Assembly: GCA_003444615.1 (NCBI GenBank)
Contig: DLUN01000136.1
Location: 1 to 13,031, forward strand
Direction: 5' to 3'
Length of the DNA: 13,031 nucleotides
Source: Syntrophomonas sp.
Lineage (GTDB): Bacteria; Bacillota; Syntrophomonadia; Syntrophomonadales; Syntrophomonadaceae
The position numbers and the translations under genes were made by a program. Positions 7,670 through 13,031 of this stretch are shown in pieces. The notes below the pieces were generated by a model that saw only the letters and a list, made by a program, of their open reading frames with translations, had not been told where the DNA came from and did no database searches. Each line of letters begins with the position of its first letter. Positions within the stretch are counted from its first letter, which is position 1.

Positions 7670-8254
7670 CTATCCATAACGCTTAAAAAGCTCATGCTCT
7701 AGGCCTATGGCATCCAATACCTTACCAACTATAAAATCTACCAAATCATTAATAGTTTTAGGAGCCGCATAAAAAGCGGGCATAGCCGGGACAATATGGG
7801 CTCCCGCATCAGCCAATGTTAACATATTGCGCAAATGAATAGAACTTAAAGGGGTCTCCCGCGGAACTATTATCAAAGGTGTTTTTTCTTTCAGCATAAC
7901 GTCGGCTGCTCTTTCCAGCAAACTTCGGGCTGTTCCTCCAGCGAAGGCAGCCACGCTAGCCATAGTACAGGGAATAACTATCATTCCATTAACCCGGAAG
8001 GATCCGCTGGCTATGGGGGCAGCAATAAAGGAGTTATCGTATATAGTTAAATTTCCTTTACCGGAAAGATGGTTATGAATTTCTGTTTTCCAGTCTTCTT
8101 GCATATCCCATTTCATTTCTTCAGCGATTACAATACGAGCCGGGTCCGTTACCACCAAATGGACTTCATGCTCCTGCTTCAGTAAAATATCTAGAAGCCG
8201 CAACCCATACACTACTCCACTTGCTCCAGTTATGCCAACAATGTATCTAGCCAT
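7670..8254 (-). CDS. ubiX: Flavin prenyltransferase UbiX
   Basis: UbiX joins a dimethylallyl group to FMN to make prenylated FMN, the cofactor required by UbiD decarboxylases. The 194-residue length is typical. The N-terminal flavodoxin-like GITGASGVVYGLRLL (8-22), the central CTMASVAAFAGGTA region, and the C-terminal VPRETPLSSIHLRNMLTLAD segment with PAMPAFY are all classical UbiX signatures. ATG start with AAAGGA about ten bases upstream. It follows ubiA by 38 nt, and its client ubiD is two genes upstream, so enzyme and cofactor maker are cotranscribed. In organisms without ubiquinone this trio usually serves menaquinone synthesis by the futalosine route; that link is inference, since no mqnA-D gene is in the window. 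Confidence 0.95.
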   Translation of the reverse strand: MARYIVGITGASGVVYGLRLLDILLKQEHEVHLVVTDPARIVIAEEMKWDMQEDWKTEIHNHLSGKGNLTIYDNSFIAAPIASGSFRVNGMIVIPCTMASVAAFAGGTARSLLERAADVMLKEKTPLIIVPRETPLSSIHLRNMLTLADAGAHIVPAMPAFYAAPKTINDLVDFIVGKVLDAIGLEHELFKRYG

Positions 8255-8292
8255 TTACAATCGGTCCTTTCTTGATGTGTTAATAACCCAAG

Positions 8293-9153
8293 TCAGGTAT
8301 AAATATCTATTAAGGCGGCTATCAACACCAATAAACCCACATAGTGGTTAAGTTGAAAAGAAGCTTGCTTTACCCTGGATAAATCCCCCGGTTGAACGAT
8401 TCTATGCTCATATACCAAAACGACAGCTGCCAGAACAACTCCTCCATAAAACCATCCGCCCAGTTGCAAGACTACACCAGTAAGTATAAGGAAAATCACC
8501 GTCAAAATATGAAACACAGTTGAAAAGATTAAAGCGTTCCTTTCTCCAAACCGAGCTGGTATAGAGTATAAACCAGTCTGACGATCAAACTCTATATCCT
8601 GGCAAGCATACATAGTATCAAATCCAGCTATCCAAAACGCCACCGCCGCTCCCAGTAAAAACGGCTGCCAGTCAAAAGTTCCAGTAACTGCGAACCAAGC
8701 TCCTATCGGGCCCATACCAATTGCCATGCCCAAGAAAAGATGGCACAACCAGGTATAGCGCTTAGTATATGAATAACCCCATAAAATCACTACCGCCAGT
8801 GGTGATAGTTTCAAACACAACGGGTTTAGCTGGCTCGCTGCAAAAAGCAGCAAGGCTAAGAAAAAGAAAACCCCTATCCAAACCCAACGAGGATTTAAGC
8901 GGCCAGAGGGCAATGTCCATCCTGCTGTACGAGGATTGGCTGCATCATAAGGTAAATCTATTATCCGGTTTAAACTCAGGGCAGCCGTACGAGCACTGAC
9001 CATGGCCACCGTAATCCAGATCAACTGGTGCAGAGTAACTGTACCATTATGAGCCAGAAAAGCCCCCAAATAAGCAAAGGGCAGCCCGAATAGAGTGTGG
9101 CTAAAATCTATCATAGCCAAATAATCTTTTAACTTACTCAATACCGTACTCAC
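8293..9153 (-). CDS. ubiA: UbiA-family aromatic polyprenyltransferase (MqnP-like)
   Basis: This 286-residue integral membrane enzyme transfers the polyprenyl tail to an aromatic acid. The two Mg-diphosphate binding motifs are intact: NRIIDLPYD with N62, D66 and D70, and YACQDIEFD with D186 and D190. GFDTMYACQD is the pattern of the 4-hydroxybenzoate/MqnP branch. About eight or nine hydrophobic segments are visible. Because UbiD and UbiX homologues flank it, the likely substrate is a naphthoate of the futalosine menaquinone pathway rather than 4-hydroxybenzoate; this is inference. The start is uncertain: the GTG at 9153 has GGAAG close upstream, while a TTG four codons later overlaps the ubiD stop. 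Either way the gene overlaps ubiD, suggesting coupled translation. Confidence 0.92.
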   Translation of the reverse strand: MSTVLSKLKDYLAMIDFSHTLFGLPFAYLGAFLAHNGTVTLHQLIWITVAMVSARTAALSLNRIIDLPYDAANPRTAGWTLPSGRLNPRWVWIGVFFFLALLLFAASQLNPLCLKLSPLAVVILWGYSYTKRYTWLCHLFLGMAIGMGPIGAWFAVTGTFDWQPFLLGAAVAFWIAGFDTMYACQDIEFDRQTGLYSIPARFGERNALIFSTVFHILTVIFLILTGVVLQLGGWFYGGVVLAAVVLVYEHRIVQPGDLSRVKQASFQLNHYVGLLVLIAALIDIYT

Positions 9154-10582
9154 TCCACTTCCGGCTAACTAGCTCCACTATATCTGGTGACATTTTAATA
9201 TCTTTAGGCCATTCCCGAGGGTGTCCTTCACTAACCCACTTGCGAGTGGCATCAATCCCCATTTTTGAGCCCATTAAGGCCATGGGAGCCGAATGATCTA
9301 AGACATCTAAAGGCCCGTCAACAATCATAGTATCCCGGCGGGGATCAACATTGTTAAACACCTTCCACATGACTTCCGACACATTTTGCACATCCACATC
9401 CTCATCTACTACCACTATGAACTTGGCAAACATCATCTGTCCCATACCCCAAAGAGAGCTCATTATCTTTCTGGCATGACCGGGATAGGATTTACGGATA
9501 CTAATCAACACACAGTTATGAAAAACTCCTTCCATGGGTAAGTGCATATCAACTACTTCGGGAAGTTGAAACTTCAATAAGGGAAGGAAAATTCTCTCAG
9601 TAGCTAAAGCCATATAGCAGTCCTCCTGAGGAGGACGGCCTACTATGGTAGTGGGATAGATAGCTTTTCTCCTTCTTGTTATCGCTGTTACATGAAAAAC
9701 TGGATATTCATCAGCTAGAGAGTAATAACCTGTGTGATCACCAAAAGGTCCTTCCATACGTCGTTCGTGGGGATCAACATATCCTTCCAGAACGATTTCA
9801 GCATCGGCTGGTACTTCCATATCAATGGTTAGGCATTTTACCAAATCCACCGGTTTTTTACGTAAGAAACCGGCAAAAAGCAATTCATCGATACCTGGTG
9901 GCAAGGGAGCAGTAGCCGCATAGGTAATAGCCGGATCACCGCCCAGGGCTACCGCCACTTCCGTAGGTTTACCCAGTTGACAGTTCTTTTTATAAATCTG
10001 GGCACCATCATGATGAGTATGCCAATGCATACCTGTAGTGTGGTCATCAAATACCTGCATACGATACATACCCACATTACGCTTACCTGTTTCCGGATCC
10101 CGGGTATACACCTGGGGCAGGGTAATAAAACGTCCCGCATCTTCAGGCCAGCACTTTAATACCGGCAACGCATTCAGGGAAGGGTTTTTCTCCACTACTT
10201 CCTGGCAACTACCCTGGCGTACCAGTCGGGGGATAAACTTTGCTACCTGAGCTAATTTGGGCAGTAGCTTGACTTTGTCCAGCGTGGACTGAGGTACTTG
10301 ATCGGCTATTTCCATGAAGCCCACAATATCTTCTGCCACATCATCTATCCGATCAACCCCTAAACTCATAGCCATTCTTTTGGTACTACCAAAGGCATTT
10401 ATCAGAACAGGGATGTCGTACCCGCGCACGTTTTCAAATAATAGAGCCGGACCATAAGCCTTGCTCACCCGGTCGGCTATTTCAGTTATTTCTAATTCAG
10501 CATCAACCTGGGTTTTGATCCGTACCAGTTCTCCTTCTCTTTCTAAAATGTCTACAAACTCTTGCAAGTCTTTATAGGCCAT
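9134..10582 (-). CDS. ubiD: UbiD-family prenylated-FMN-dependent decarboxylase (MqnL-like)
   Basis: The 482-residue protein belongs to the UbiD family, which decarboxylates aromatic or unsaturated acids using prenylated FMN. The N-terminal domain starts MAYKDLQEFVDILEREGELV. The NVGMYRMQV segment (R174) and MEGPFGDHTGYY (E277, D282) match the Arg and acidic residues of the family's catalytic triad. SCQEVV, HDGAQIYK and RPPQEDC are further conserved blocks. ATG start with GGGAGG seven bases upstream. It is the first gene of ubiD-ubiA-ubiX, overlapping ubiA by up to 20 nt. Removal of the ring carboxylate in the late futalosine menaquinone pathway is the likely role, inferred from context. A terminator-like hairpin lies just before its ribosome site. 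Confidence 0.93.
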   Translation of the reverse strand: MAYKDLQEFVDILEREGELVRIKTQVDAELEITEIADRVSKAYGPALLFENVRGYDIPVLINAFGSTKRMAMSLGVDRIDDVAEDIVGFMEIADQVPQSTLDKVKLLPKLAQVAKFIPRLVRQGSCQEVVEKNPSLNALPVLKCWPEDAGRFITLPQVYTRDPETGKRNVGMYRMQVFDDHTTGMHWHTHHDGAQIYKKNCQLGKPTEVAVALGGDPAITYAATAPLPPGIDELLFAGFLRKKPVDLVKCLTIDMEVPADAEIVLEGYVDPHERRMEGPFGDHTGYYSLADEYPVFHVTAITRRRKAIYPTTIVGRPPQEDCYMALATERIFLPLLKFQLPEVVDMHLPMEGVFHNCVLISIRKSYPGHARKIMSSLWGMGQMMFAKFIVVVDEDVDVQNVSEVMWKVFNNVDPRRDTMIVDGPLDVLDHSAPMALMGSKMGIDATRKWVSEGHPREWPKDIKMSPDIVELVSRKWSEYGIE

Positions 10583-10600
10583 CCTTTAACCTCCCATTAT

Positions 10601-10654
10601 AAAAAAAGCTTATAGGACATGAACTCCAAACCAGTCATGGCCAGATAAGCTTTT
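10601..10654 (-). terminator. Long hairpin with U-tract between the HepS-like gene and ubiD
   Basis: On the minus strand AAAAGCTTAT pairs perfectly with ATAAGCTTTT (10654-10645 with 10613-10604), and the run of seven Ts continues to 10601. The 31-base interior can pair further (CATGA/TCATG and GG/CC). It starts 15 bases after the stop of the upstream gene and its T-run ends about 5 bases before the ubiD GGGAGG. It could be a simple terminator or a readthrough-controlled attenuator. Confidence 0.6.
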
Positions 10655-10669
10655 AAGATTTTGTTCGTT

Positions 10670-11410
10670 CTATATCACAGCGGCACGGCCTTGGCTACAG
10701 GCTAGCTCATGTAATTCGCTTATTACTTTCCCCATGACACCGCCAAGGGAATGATCATGTTTCAAGCTGGATAACATCTCAAAACTGTTGCGCACGTACC
10801 GTTCAACCTGACTGTTTACACCTAAATACAGCAGTTCCACCGCCATGCCCATATCATGTCCCAAACGATGGTAGAAAGATTCCATACCACATCCTGCCAG
10901 CTGGGCAGCGGTTTGAAAAGCAGTTGCATATAAAGGAGCTCTTATCTCCTCTATTTCTTTAATGGGGCTCCATGCTTGGTATCGTTTACGTACCAAACCC
11001 TCGCTTATGGCGCAGATCATTGATGCCAATGAATCTAAAACCTGTTCGGCCCGGTTCTCTAGCAATAACTGCATGATATAGCCAAAGGTGTAGTCCCCTA
11101 TTAAAATAGCAAACTGTAAGTCCTGGTTGTATTCCTGACCCTCCTCATCGTCCTTAACTTGACAGTGAATCGTTTGGGCCAGATACAAATTTTTGAAAAT
11201 GTAAGCCATAACTGTAGACAAGCGATCGTCAATTCCCAGATGATCATTAAATACCAGGGTCATTAAAGTCAGATGTTCCCAAGTGGTGTCACCTTCTAAA
11301 AGATTGACATACGGCTTTATTTCTGGCCAGGATTTAAGCATCCCGGTCTTAAATATTCGTTCCACTTCACCGAGTTGTTGACGATAATCCCGGGCAAATA
11401 AATATTCCAT
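10670..11410 (-). CDS. Degenerate trans-prenyl-synthase-like protein, candidate HepS (component I)
   Basis: With the ATG chosen, this is a 246-residue, mostly helical protein. It lines up loosely with the prenyl synthase fold: a KDDEEG stretch (86-91) where the first aspartate-rich motif would be, GDYTFGYIMQLL (105-116) like the GDYLFA block, an ISEGLVRKRY helix (135-144), and GHDMGMAVELLYLG (184-197) where active enzymes have GxDLGxAFQxxDDxLD. The second aspartate motif is absent, so catalysis is unlikely. Length and pattern resemble the HepS subunit of two-component heptaprenyl diphosphate synthases, and hepT is four genes downstream. This match is from memory and modest. An upstream TTG at 11506 would add 32 residues, but the ATG at 11410 has GGGGG ten bases before it and gives a family-like length. 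Confidence 0.6.
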   Translation of the reverse strand: MEYLFARDYRQQLGEVERIFKTGMLKSWPEIKPYVNLLEGDTTWEHLTLMTLVFNDHLGIDDRLSTVMAYIFKNLYLAQTIHCQVKDDEEGQEYNQDLQFAILIGDYTFGYIMQLLLENRAEQVLDSLASMICAISEGLVRKRYQAWSPIKEIEEIRAPLYATAFQTAAQLAGCGMESFYHRLGHDMGMAVELLYLGVNSQVERYVRNSFEMLSSLKHDHSLGGVMGKVISELHELACSQGRAAVI

Positions 11411-11495
11411 CCAATTAGAGCCCCCTCGACAAATTGCATACGTTGATAAACATTCGGCATGATCAACGCTTATCCTTCCTAGACAATAATTACCT

Positions 11496-11522
11496 ATTCT
11501 AAACAACGTTCTATTGAGTCAA
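11496..11522 (-). promoter_or_regulatory. Weak candidate promoter for the HepS-like gene
   Basis: On the minus strand a good -35 TTGACT (11522-11517) is followed after 15 bases by TAGAAT (11501-11496). The spacer is short, so strength is doubtful. It lies about 85 bases upstream of the ATG at 11410 and is the best minus-strand candidate I found in the divergent gap. Confidence 0.3.
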
Positions 11523-11535
11523 GCTAATTATACTA

Positions 11536-11564
11536 TTACAAGACAAACCTAGTCTTATTATATA
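11536..11564 (+). promoter_or_regulatory. Weak candidate promoter for the 90-residue plus-strand gene
   Basis: TTACAA (11536-11541) and TATATA (11559-11564) are 17 bases apart, about 38 bases before the ATG. Matches to consensus are partial. A small inverted repeat AAGAC/GTCTT (11540-11556) overlaps it. The area is A/T-rich, so chance matches are likely. Confidence 0.3.
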
Positions 11565-11601
11565 GAAAATAATCGTTAAGAAAACCCGAAAGGAGAAAAA
11601 C

Positions 11602-11874
11602 ATGATAACTATAATTGCTTATGCAACCAGCCAAACTCAAGCTGCCTCTGCACTAACCGACCTGCGCAATCGCGGTTACCAAGCCGAAGCTACCCTGGTA
11701 AGACCCGGTCGTACCGATGATTACAACTCTGCCAGTCTGTCTAGTTCAGCTATTAACAATGGGCAGTATATAGTAACCATACGCTGTGAATCTGATGAGG
11801 CTGGACACATTAAAGAACATTTGGGAGAATTGCATGGGCTGGACAATGTGGAGATAATACCAGAAAACCACTAG
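11602..11874 (+). CDS. Small uncharacterised protein, the only plus-strand gene
   Basis: I do not recognise this 90-residue soluble protein. It begins with a hydrophobic strand (ITIIAYAT), then a helix ending LRNRGYQAEATLVRPG, a polar Ser/Asn-rich linker (38-53), a strand YIVTIRC, a helix EAGHIKEHLGELHGL, and a last strand NVEIIPENH. This strand-helix order suggests a small alpha/beta, ferredoxin-like fold as in some stress proteins of the YflT type, but that is only a guess. It has no signal peptide, membrane segment or metal-binding cysteine cluster. The gene is probably real: AGGAG lies six bases before the ATG, it is diverged from the HepS-like gene and converges on speD, and a large hairpin begins at its stop codon. 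Confidence 0.7.
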   Translation: MITIIAYATSQTQAASALTDLRNRGYQAEATLVRPGRTDDYNSASLSSSAINNGQYIVTIRCESDEAGHIKEHLGELHGLDNVEIIPENH

Positions 11875-11909
11875 ACGCCTTACCTGCTAACAGCATGTAA
11901 GACGTCTAG
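11871..11909. terminator. Large hairpin between the convergent orphan gene and speD
   Basis: CTAGACGCCTTAC pairs with GTAAGACGTCTAG (12 of 13 positions), with an inner TGCT/AGCA stem and a 3-base loop, spanning 39 bases and including the stop codon of the orphan gene. Neither side has a strong U-tract (TTGCC on plus, TGGTTTTC on minus), so it may be a weak bidirectional terminator or an mRNA 3'-end stabiliser. Confidence 0.55.
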
Positions 11910-11957
11910 TTGCCATCCATGAGAGAGCGTCTTCGGTCTACTAAAATAGTATCCCTC

Positions 11958-12338
11958 CTAAATATTTGCCACCAGGCGTTCCTCCTGCTCATGGATTAAT
12001 CCCCTTTGTATTTCGTTAGCATTAACGTGGGTGGAGCCAAATTTATCTGCCAAGTAATTACAGGCATCCCAGGGATTAACCTTTTCTCCACAAGTGAAAA
12101 CGTCTACCGCCGCATAACCCAGTTCAGGCCAGGTATGAATCGCCAGGTGGGATTCGGAAATCACAACAACACCACTGACTCCCTGTGGGCTAAACTTGTG
12201 AAACACAAACTCGCGAACTTCTGCTCCAGCCTCCAAAGCGGCATTGATCATGATATCCTGTACCAACTTGATATCATTCAACACCTCAAAACGACAGCCG
12301 TAAATCTCGGCTAATACATGTCGCCCCAAAGACTGCAA
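11958..12338 (-). CDS. speD: S-adenosylmethionine decarboxylase proenzyme, class 1B (SpeD/SpeH)
   Basis: This enzyme decarboxylates AdoMet to supply aminopropyl groups for spermidine synthesis. The 126-residue proenzyme cleaves itself between E62 and S63 in ISESHLAIHTWPE, turning S63 into the pyruvoyl cofactor. H68 and C83 (DVFTCG) complete the processing and catalytic set, and the numbering equals that of the Thermotoga maritima enzyme (S63, H68, C83), so start and integrity look right. The start codon is TTG with GGGAGG eight bases upstream; the nearby ATG is out of frame. It has its own promoter and leader. No speE, speA or speB gene is adjacent, so other polyamine genes must be elsewhere. 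Confidence 0.95.
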   Translation of the reverse strand: MQSLGRHVLAEIYGCRFEVLNDIKLVQDIMINAALEAGAEVREFVFHKFSPQGVSGVVVISESHLAIHTWPELGYAAVDVFTCGEKVNPWDACNYLADKFGSTHVNANEIQRGLIHEQEERLVANI

Positions 12339-12363
12339 TCATGTCGCCTCCCTTCAGTTGTTT

Positions 12364-12387
12364 GTTTGGTTTCCCAAACCTCCTTTA
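12364..12387 (-). other. Leader hairpin with GNRA-type loop and an upstream decoy-like AAAGGAGG in the speD 5' UTR
   Basis: In the predicted speD leader the minus strand reads AAAGGAGG (12387-12380), then directly a perfect stem GTTTGG/CCAAAC closed by a GAAA tetraloop (12379-12364). The working ribosome site GGGAGG lies about 15 bases further on. No good start codon follows the first AAAGGAGG. A short regulatory RNA element is possible. Confidence 0.45.
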
Positions 12388-12403
12388 AGAATCTAGTAAA
12401 CGC

Positions 12404-12437
12404 ACATGTAGAATTTTAGCATAATTCTAGCACATGT
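12404..12437. promoter_or_regulatory. Operator-like dyad over the speD promoter
   Basis: TAGAATT and AATTCTA (12409-12415, 12423-12429) form a perfect 7-bp inverted repeat around a 7-base centre. It is flanked by ACATG and CATGT, which are also inverted copies, with a 3-base asymmetry. The dyad overlaps the -10 box and spacer of the speD promoter, so a bound protein would block transcription. The neighbouring MarR-type protein is one candidate binder (inference). Confidence 0.45.
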
Positions 12438-12440
12438 CAA
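12413..12440 (-). promoter_or_regulatory. Sigma-A promoter of speD
   Basis: On the minus strand a perfect -35 TTGACA (12440-12435) is followed after 16 bases by TAAAAT (12418-12413, 5 of 6), preceded by TGC in the position of an extended -10 element. Transcription would start near 12406, leaving a leader of about 68 bases. This is the other strong promoter match in the window. Confidence 0.7.
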
Positions 12441-12459
12441 TAAAATTACGGCACATTCT

Positions 12460-12500
12460 TGAAGAAAATGAAGCTGAGCGCATTAACAGCTGCTCAGCTT
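12460..12500 (-). terminator. Hairpin terminator after the MarR-family gene
   Basis: AAGCTGAGC and GCTCAGCTT (12500-12492 and 12479-12471 on the minus strand) form a perfect 9-bp stem with a 12-base loop, followed by CATTTTCTTC. The T-rich tail is interrupted. It lies about 56 bases past the MarR stop and upstream of the speD promoter, separating the two units. Confidence 0.65.
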
Positions 12501-12555
12501 TGATTATCTTGCACATACTATGATATGCTCAATATTCTATCCCATTCAACTATAG

Positions 12556-12978
12556 TTATTCCCATGCATTAACAATATTATTTATACCATGCACAAACTC
12601 TTTCTGATTTCCTTCACCCACCAGGTCATACAATTCAGAATTAAACTGGTAGGCAATCTGTTTTATTTCATCAGCTACCTGCCGGCCGGATGAAGTAATA
12701 AACACTCTGATAGCCCTCCTATCCTGGGGATCCAATTGGCGTTCCACCAGACCGTCCTTTTCTAATTTATCCACTAACACCGTCATGGAAGAACTATCAA
12801 TAAAGGTACGATTACCTATTTCTTTTAAGGTCATGCCATCATCCTCGAGCAATACTAACAATATAAAAGACTGAGGTATACTTACACCCTGGCCTTCCAA
12901 GCGAGCGCTAAGGTTACGATCAATTTTTTTCATAGCCGCCCGCATACTGAAACATAAAAAATTGTTCAGTTCACTCAT
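12556..12978 (-). CDS. MarR-family winged-helix transcriptional regulator
   Basis: The 140-residue protein has the MarR architecture: an N-terminal dimerisation helix (NFLCFSMRAAMKKIDRNL), a helix-turn-helix around residues 48-76 (MTLKEIGNRTFIDSSSMTVLVDKLEKDGLV) and the wing with DPQDRRAIRVFIT at 83-95, including the family's DxR motif, then a C-terminal dimerisation helix. MarR proteins are dimers that usually repress their own and neighbouring genes and release DNA on binding a ligand or on oxidation; a single Cys (C9) is near the N-terminus. The ATG start has GAGGAAG upstream. Its target is unknown. It is a separate unit with its own terminator; the dyad in the speD promoter is a possible target. 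Confidence 0.9.
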   Translation of the reverse strand: MSELNNFLCFSMRAAMKKIDRNLSARLEGQGVSIPQSFILLVLLEDDGMTLKEIGNRTFIDSSSMTVLVDKLEKDGLVERQLDPQDRRAIRVFITSSGRQVADEIKQIAYQFNSELYDLVGEGNQKEFVHGINNIVNAWE

Positions 12979-13008
12979 GGTTTAATAACTTCCTCTCTTT
13001 ATTACTGA

Positions 13009-13014
13009 ATTATA
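13009..13014 (-). promoter_or_regulatory. Candidate -10 box for the MarR-family gene
   Basis: TATAAT occurs on the minus strand 30 bases before the MarR ATG. Its -35 would lie just beyond the window, so it cannot be tested here. A second TATAAT at 13026-13031 lies 17 bases upstream of it at the very end of the window. Confidence 0.35.
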
Positions 13015-13031
13015 GACTTTCCTACATTATA

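Noticed and set aside
10596..10601. TATAAT on the minus strand just before ubiD
   Set aside because: Transcription would begin only a few bases before the ATG and exclude the ribosome site, and the -35 region is poor. The match comes from the end of the terminator T-run.
11411..11506. Longer HepS-like protein from a TTG start
   Set aside because: The extra 32 residues look unlike coding sequence, the TTG lacks a good ribosome site, and the ATG at 11410 has one.
12006..12314. Plus-strand open frame of 102 codons
   Set aside because: It is antisense to speD, whose protein is unmistakable on the other strand; no ribosome site was seen.

Overview
The window is about 13 kb of low-to-mid GC bacterial DNA. 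Every confidently assigned gene but one small orphan lies on the minus strand, so transcription runs from high to low coordinates. The gene set points to an anaerobic, respiring Firmicute of the Clostridia type (for example a Syntrophomonas- or Peptococcales-like lineage). That set is heme made through siroheme (glutamyl-tRNA reductase, precorrin-2 dehydrogenase, a SUMT/HemD fusion and an AhbC/NirJ-type radical SAM enzyme), menaquinone assembly with UbiD/UbiA/UbiX homologues and a heptaprenyl-type synthase, a minimal TatA/TatC translocase, and a class 1B AdoMet decarboxylase. The organism assignment is inference from gene content, strong GGAGG ribosome sites and frequent GTG/TTG starts. Bases 1-19 are not genomic: they are exactly the Tn5/Nextera mosaic-end adapter, so the left edge is a contig end that cuts the last gene.

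Layout in order of minus-strand transcription: a MarR-family regulator (12978-12556) ends in a hairpin terminator. Next is speD (12338-11958), which has its own strong promoter, an overlapping dyad and a structured leader. A lone plus-strand gene of 90 codons (11602-11874) converges on speD and shares a large hairpin with it. Divergent from that small gene starts the quinone block: a degenerate prenyl-synthase-like HepS candidate (11410-10670), a terminator-like hairpin, ubiD, ubiA, ubiX, then the catalytic polyprenyl diphosphate synthase (hepT) and tatC. A good sigma-A promoter between tatC and tatA starts the next unit: tatA, a textbook intrinsic terminator directly against the next ribosome site, then sirC-hemA-hemC-cobA/hemD-ahbC in overlapping or 4-nt-spaced order, running off the left edge.

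The blocks make functional sense together. HepT (perhaps with the HepS-like partner) makes the polyprenyl tail, UbiA attaches it to the quinone ring, and UbiX supplies prenylated FMN to UbiD for ring decarboxylation. The hem/ahb genes take glutamyl-tRNA through uroporphyrinogen III and siroheme toward heme, and Tat exports folded cofactor-bearing redox proteins. The window therefore reads as a respiratory-chain assembly locus (quinone, heme and export). No mobile element, CRISPR array, rRNA or tRNA was seen. The most interesting signals are the two terminators placed against the ribosome sites of downstream pathway genes (possible attenuators), the inactive-looking prenyl synthase paralogue, the operator-like dyad in the speD promoter, and the uncharacterised 90-residue protein.
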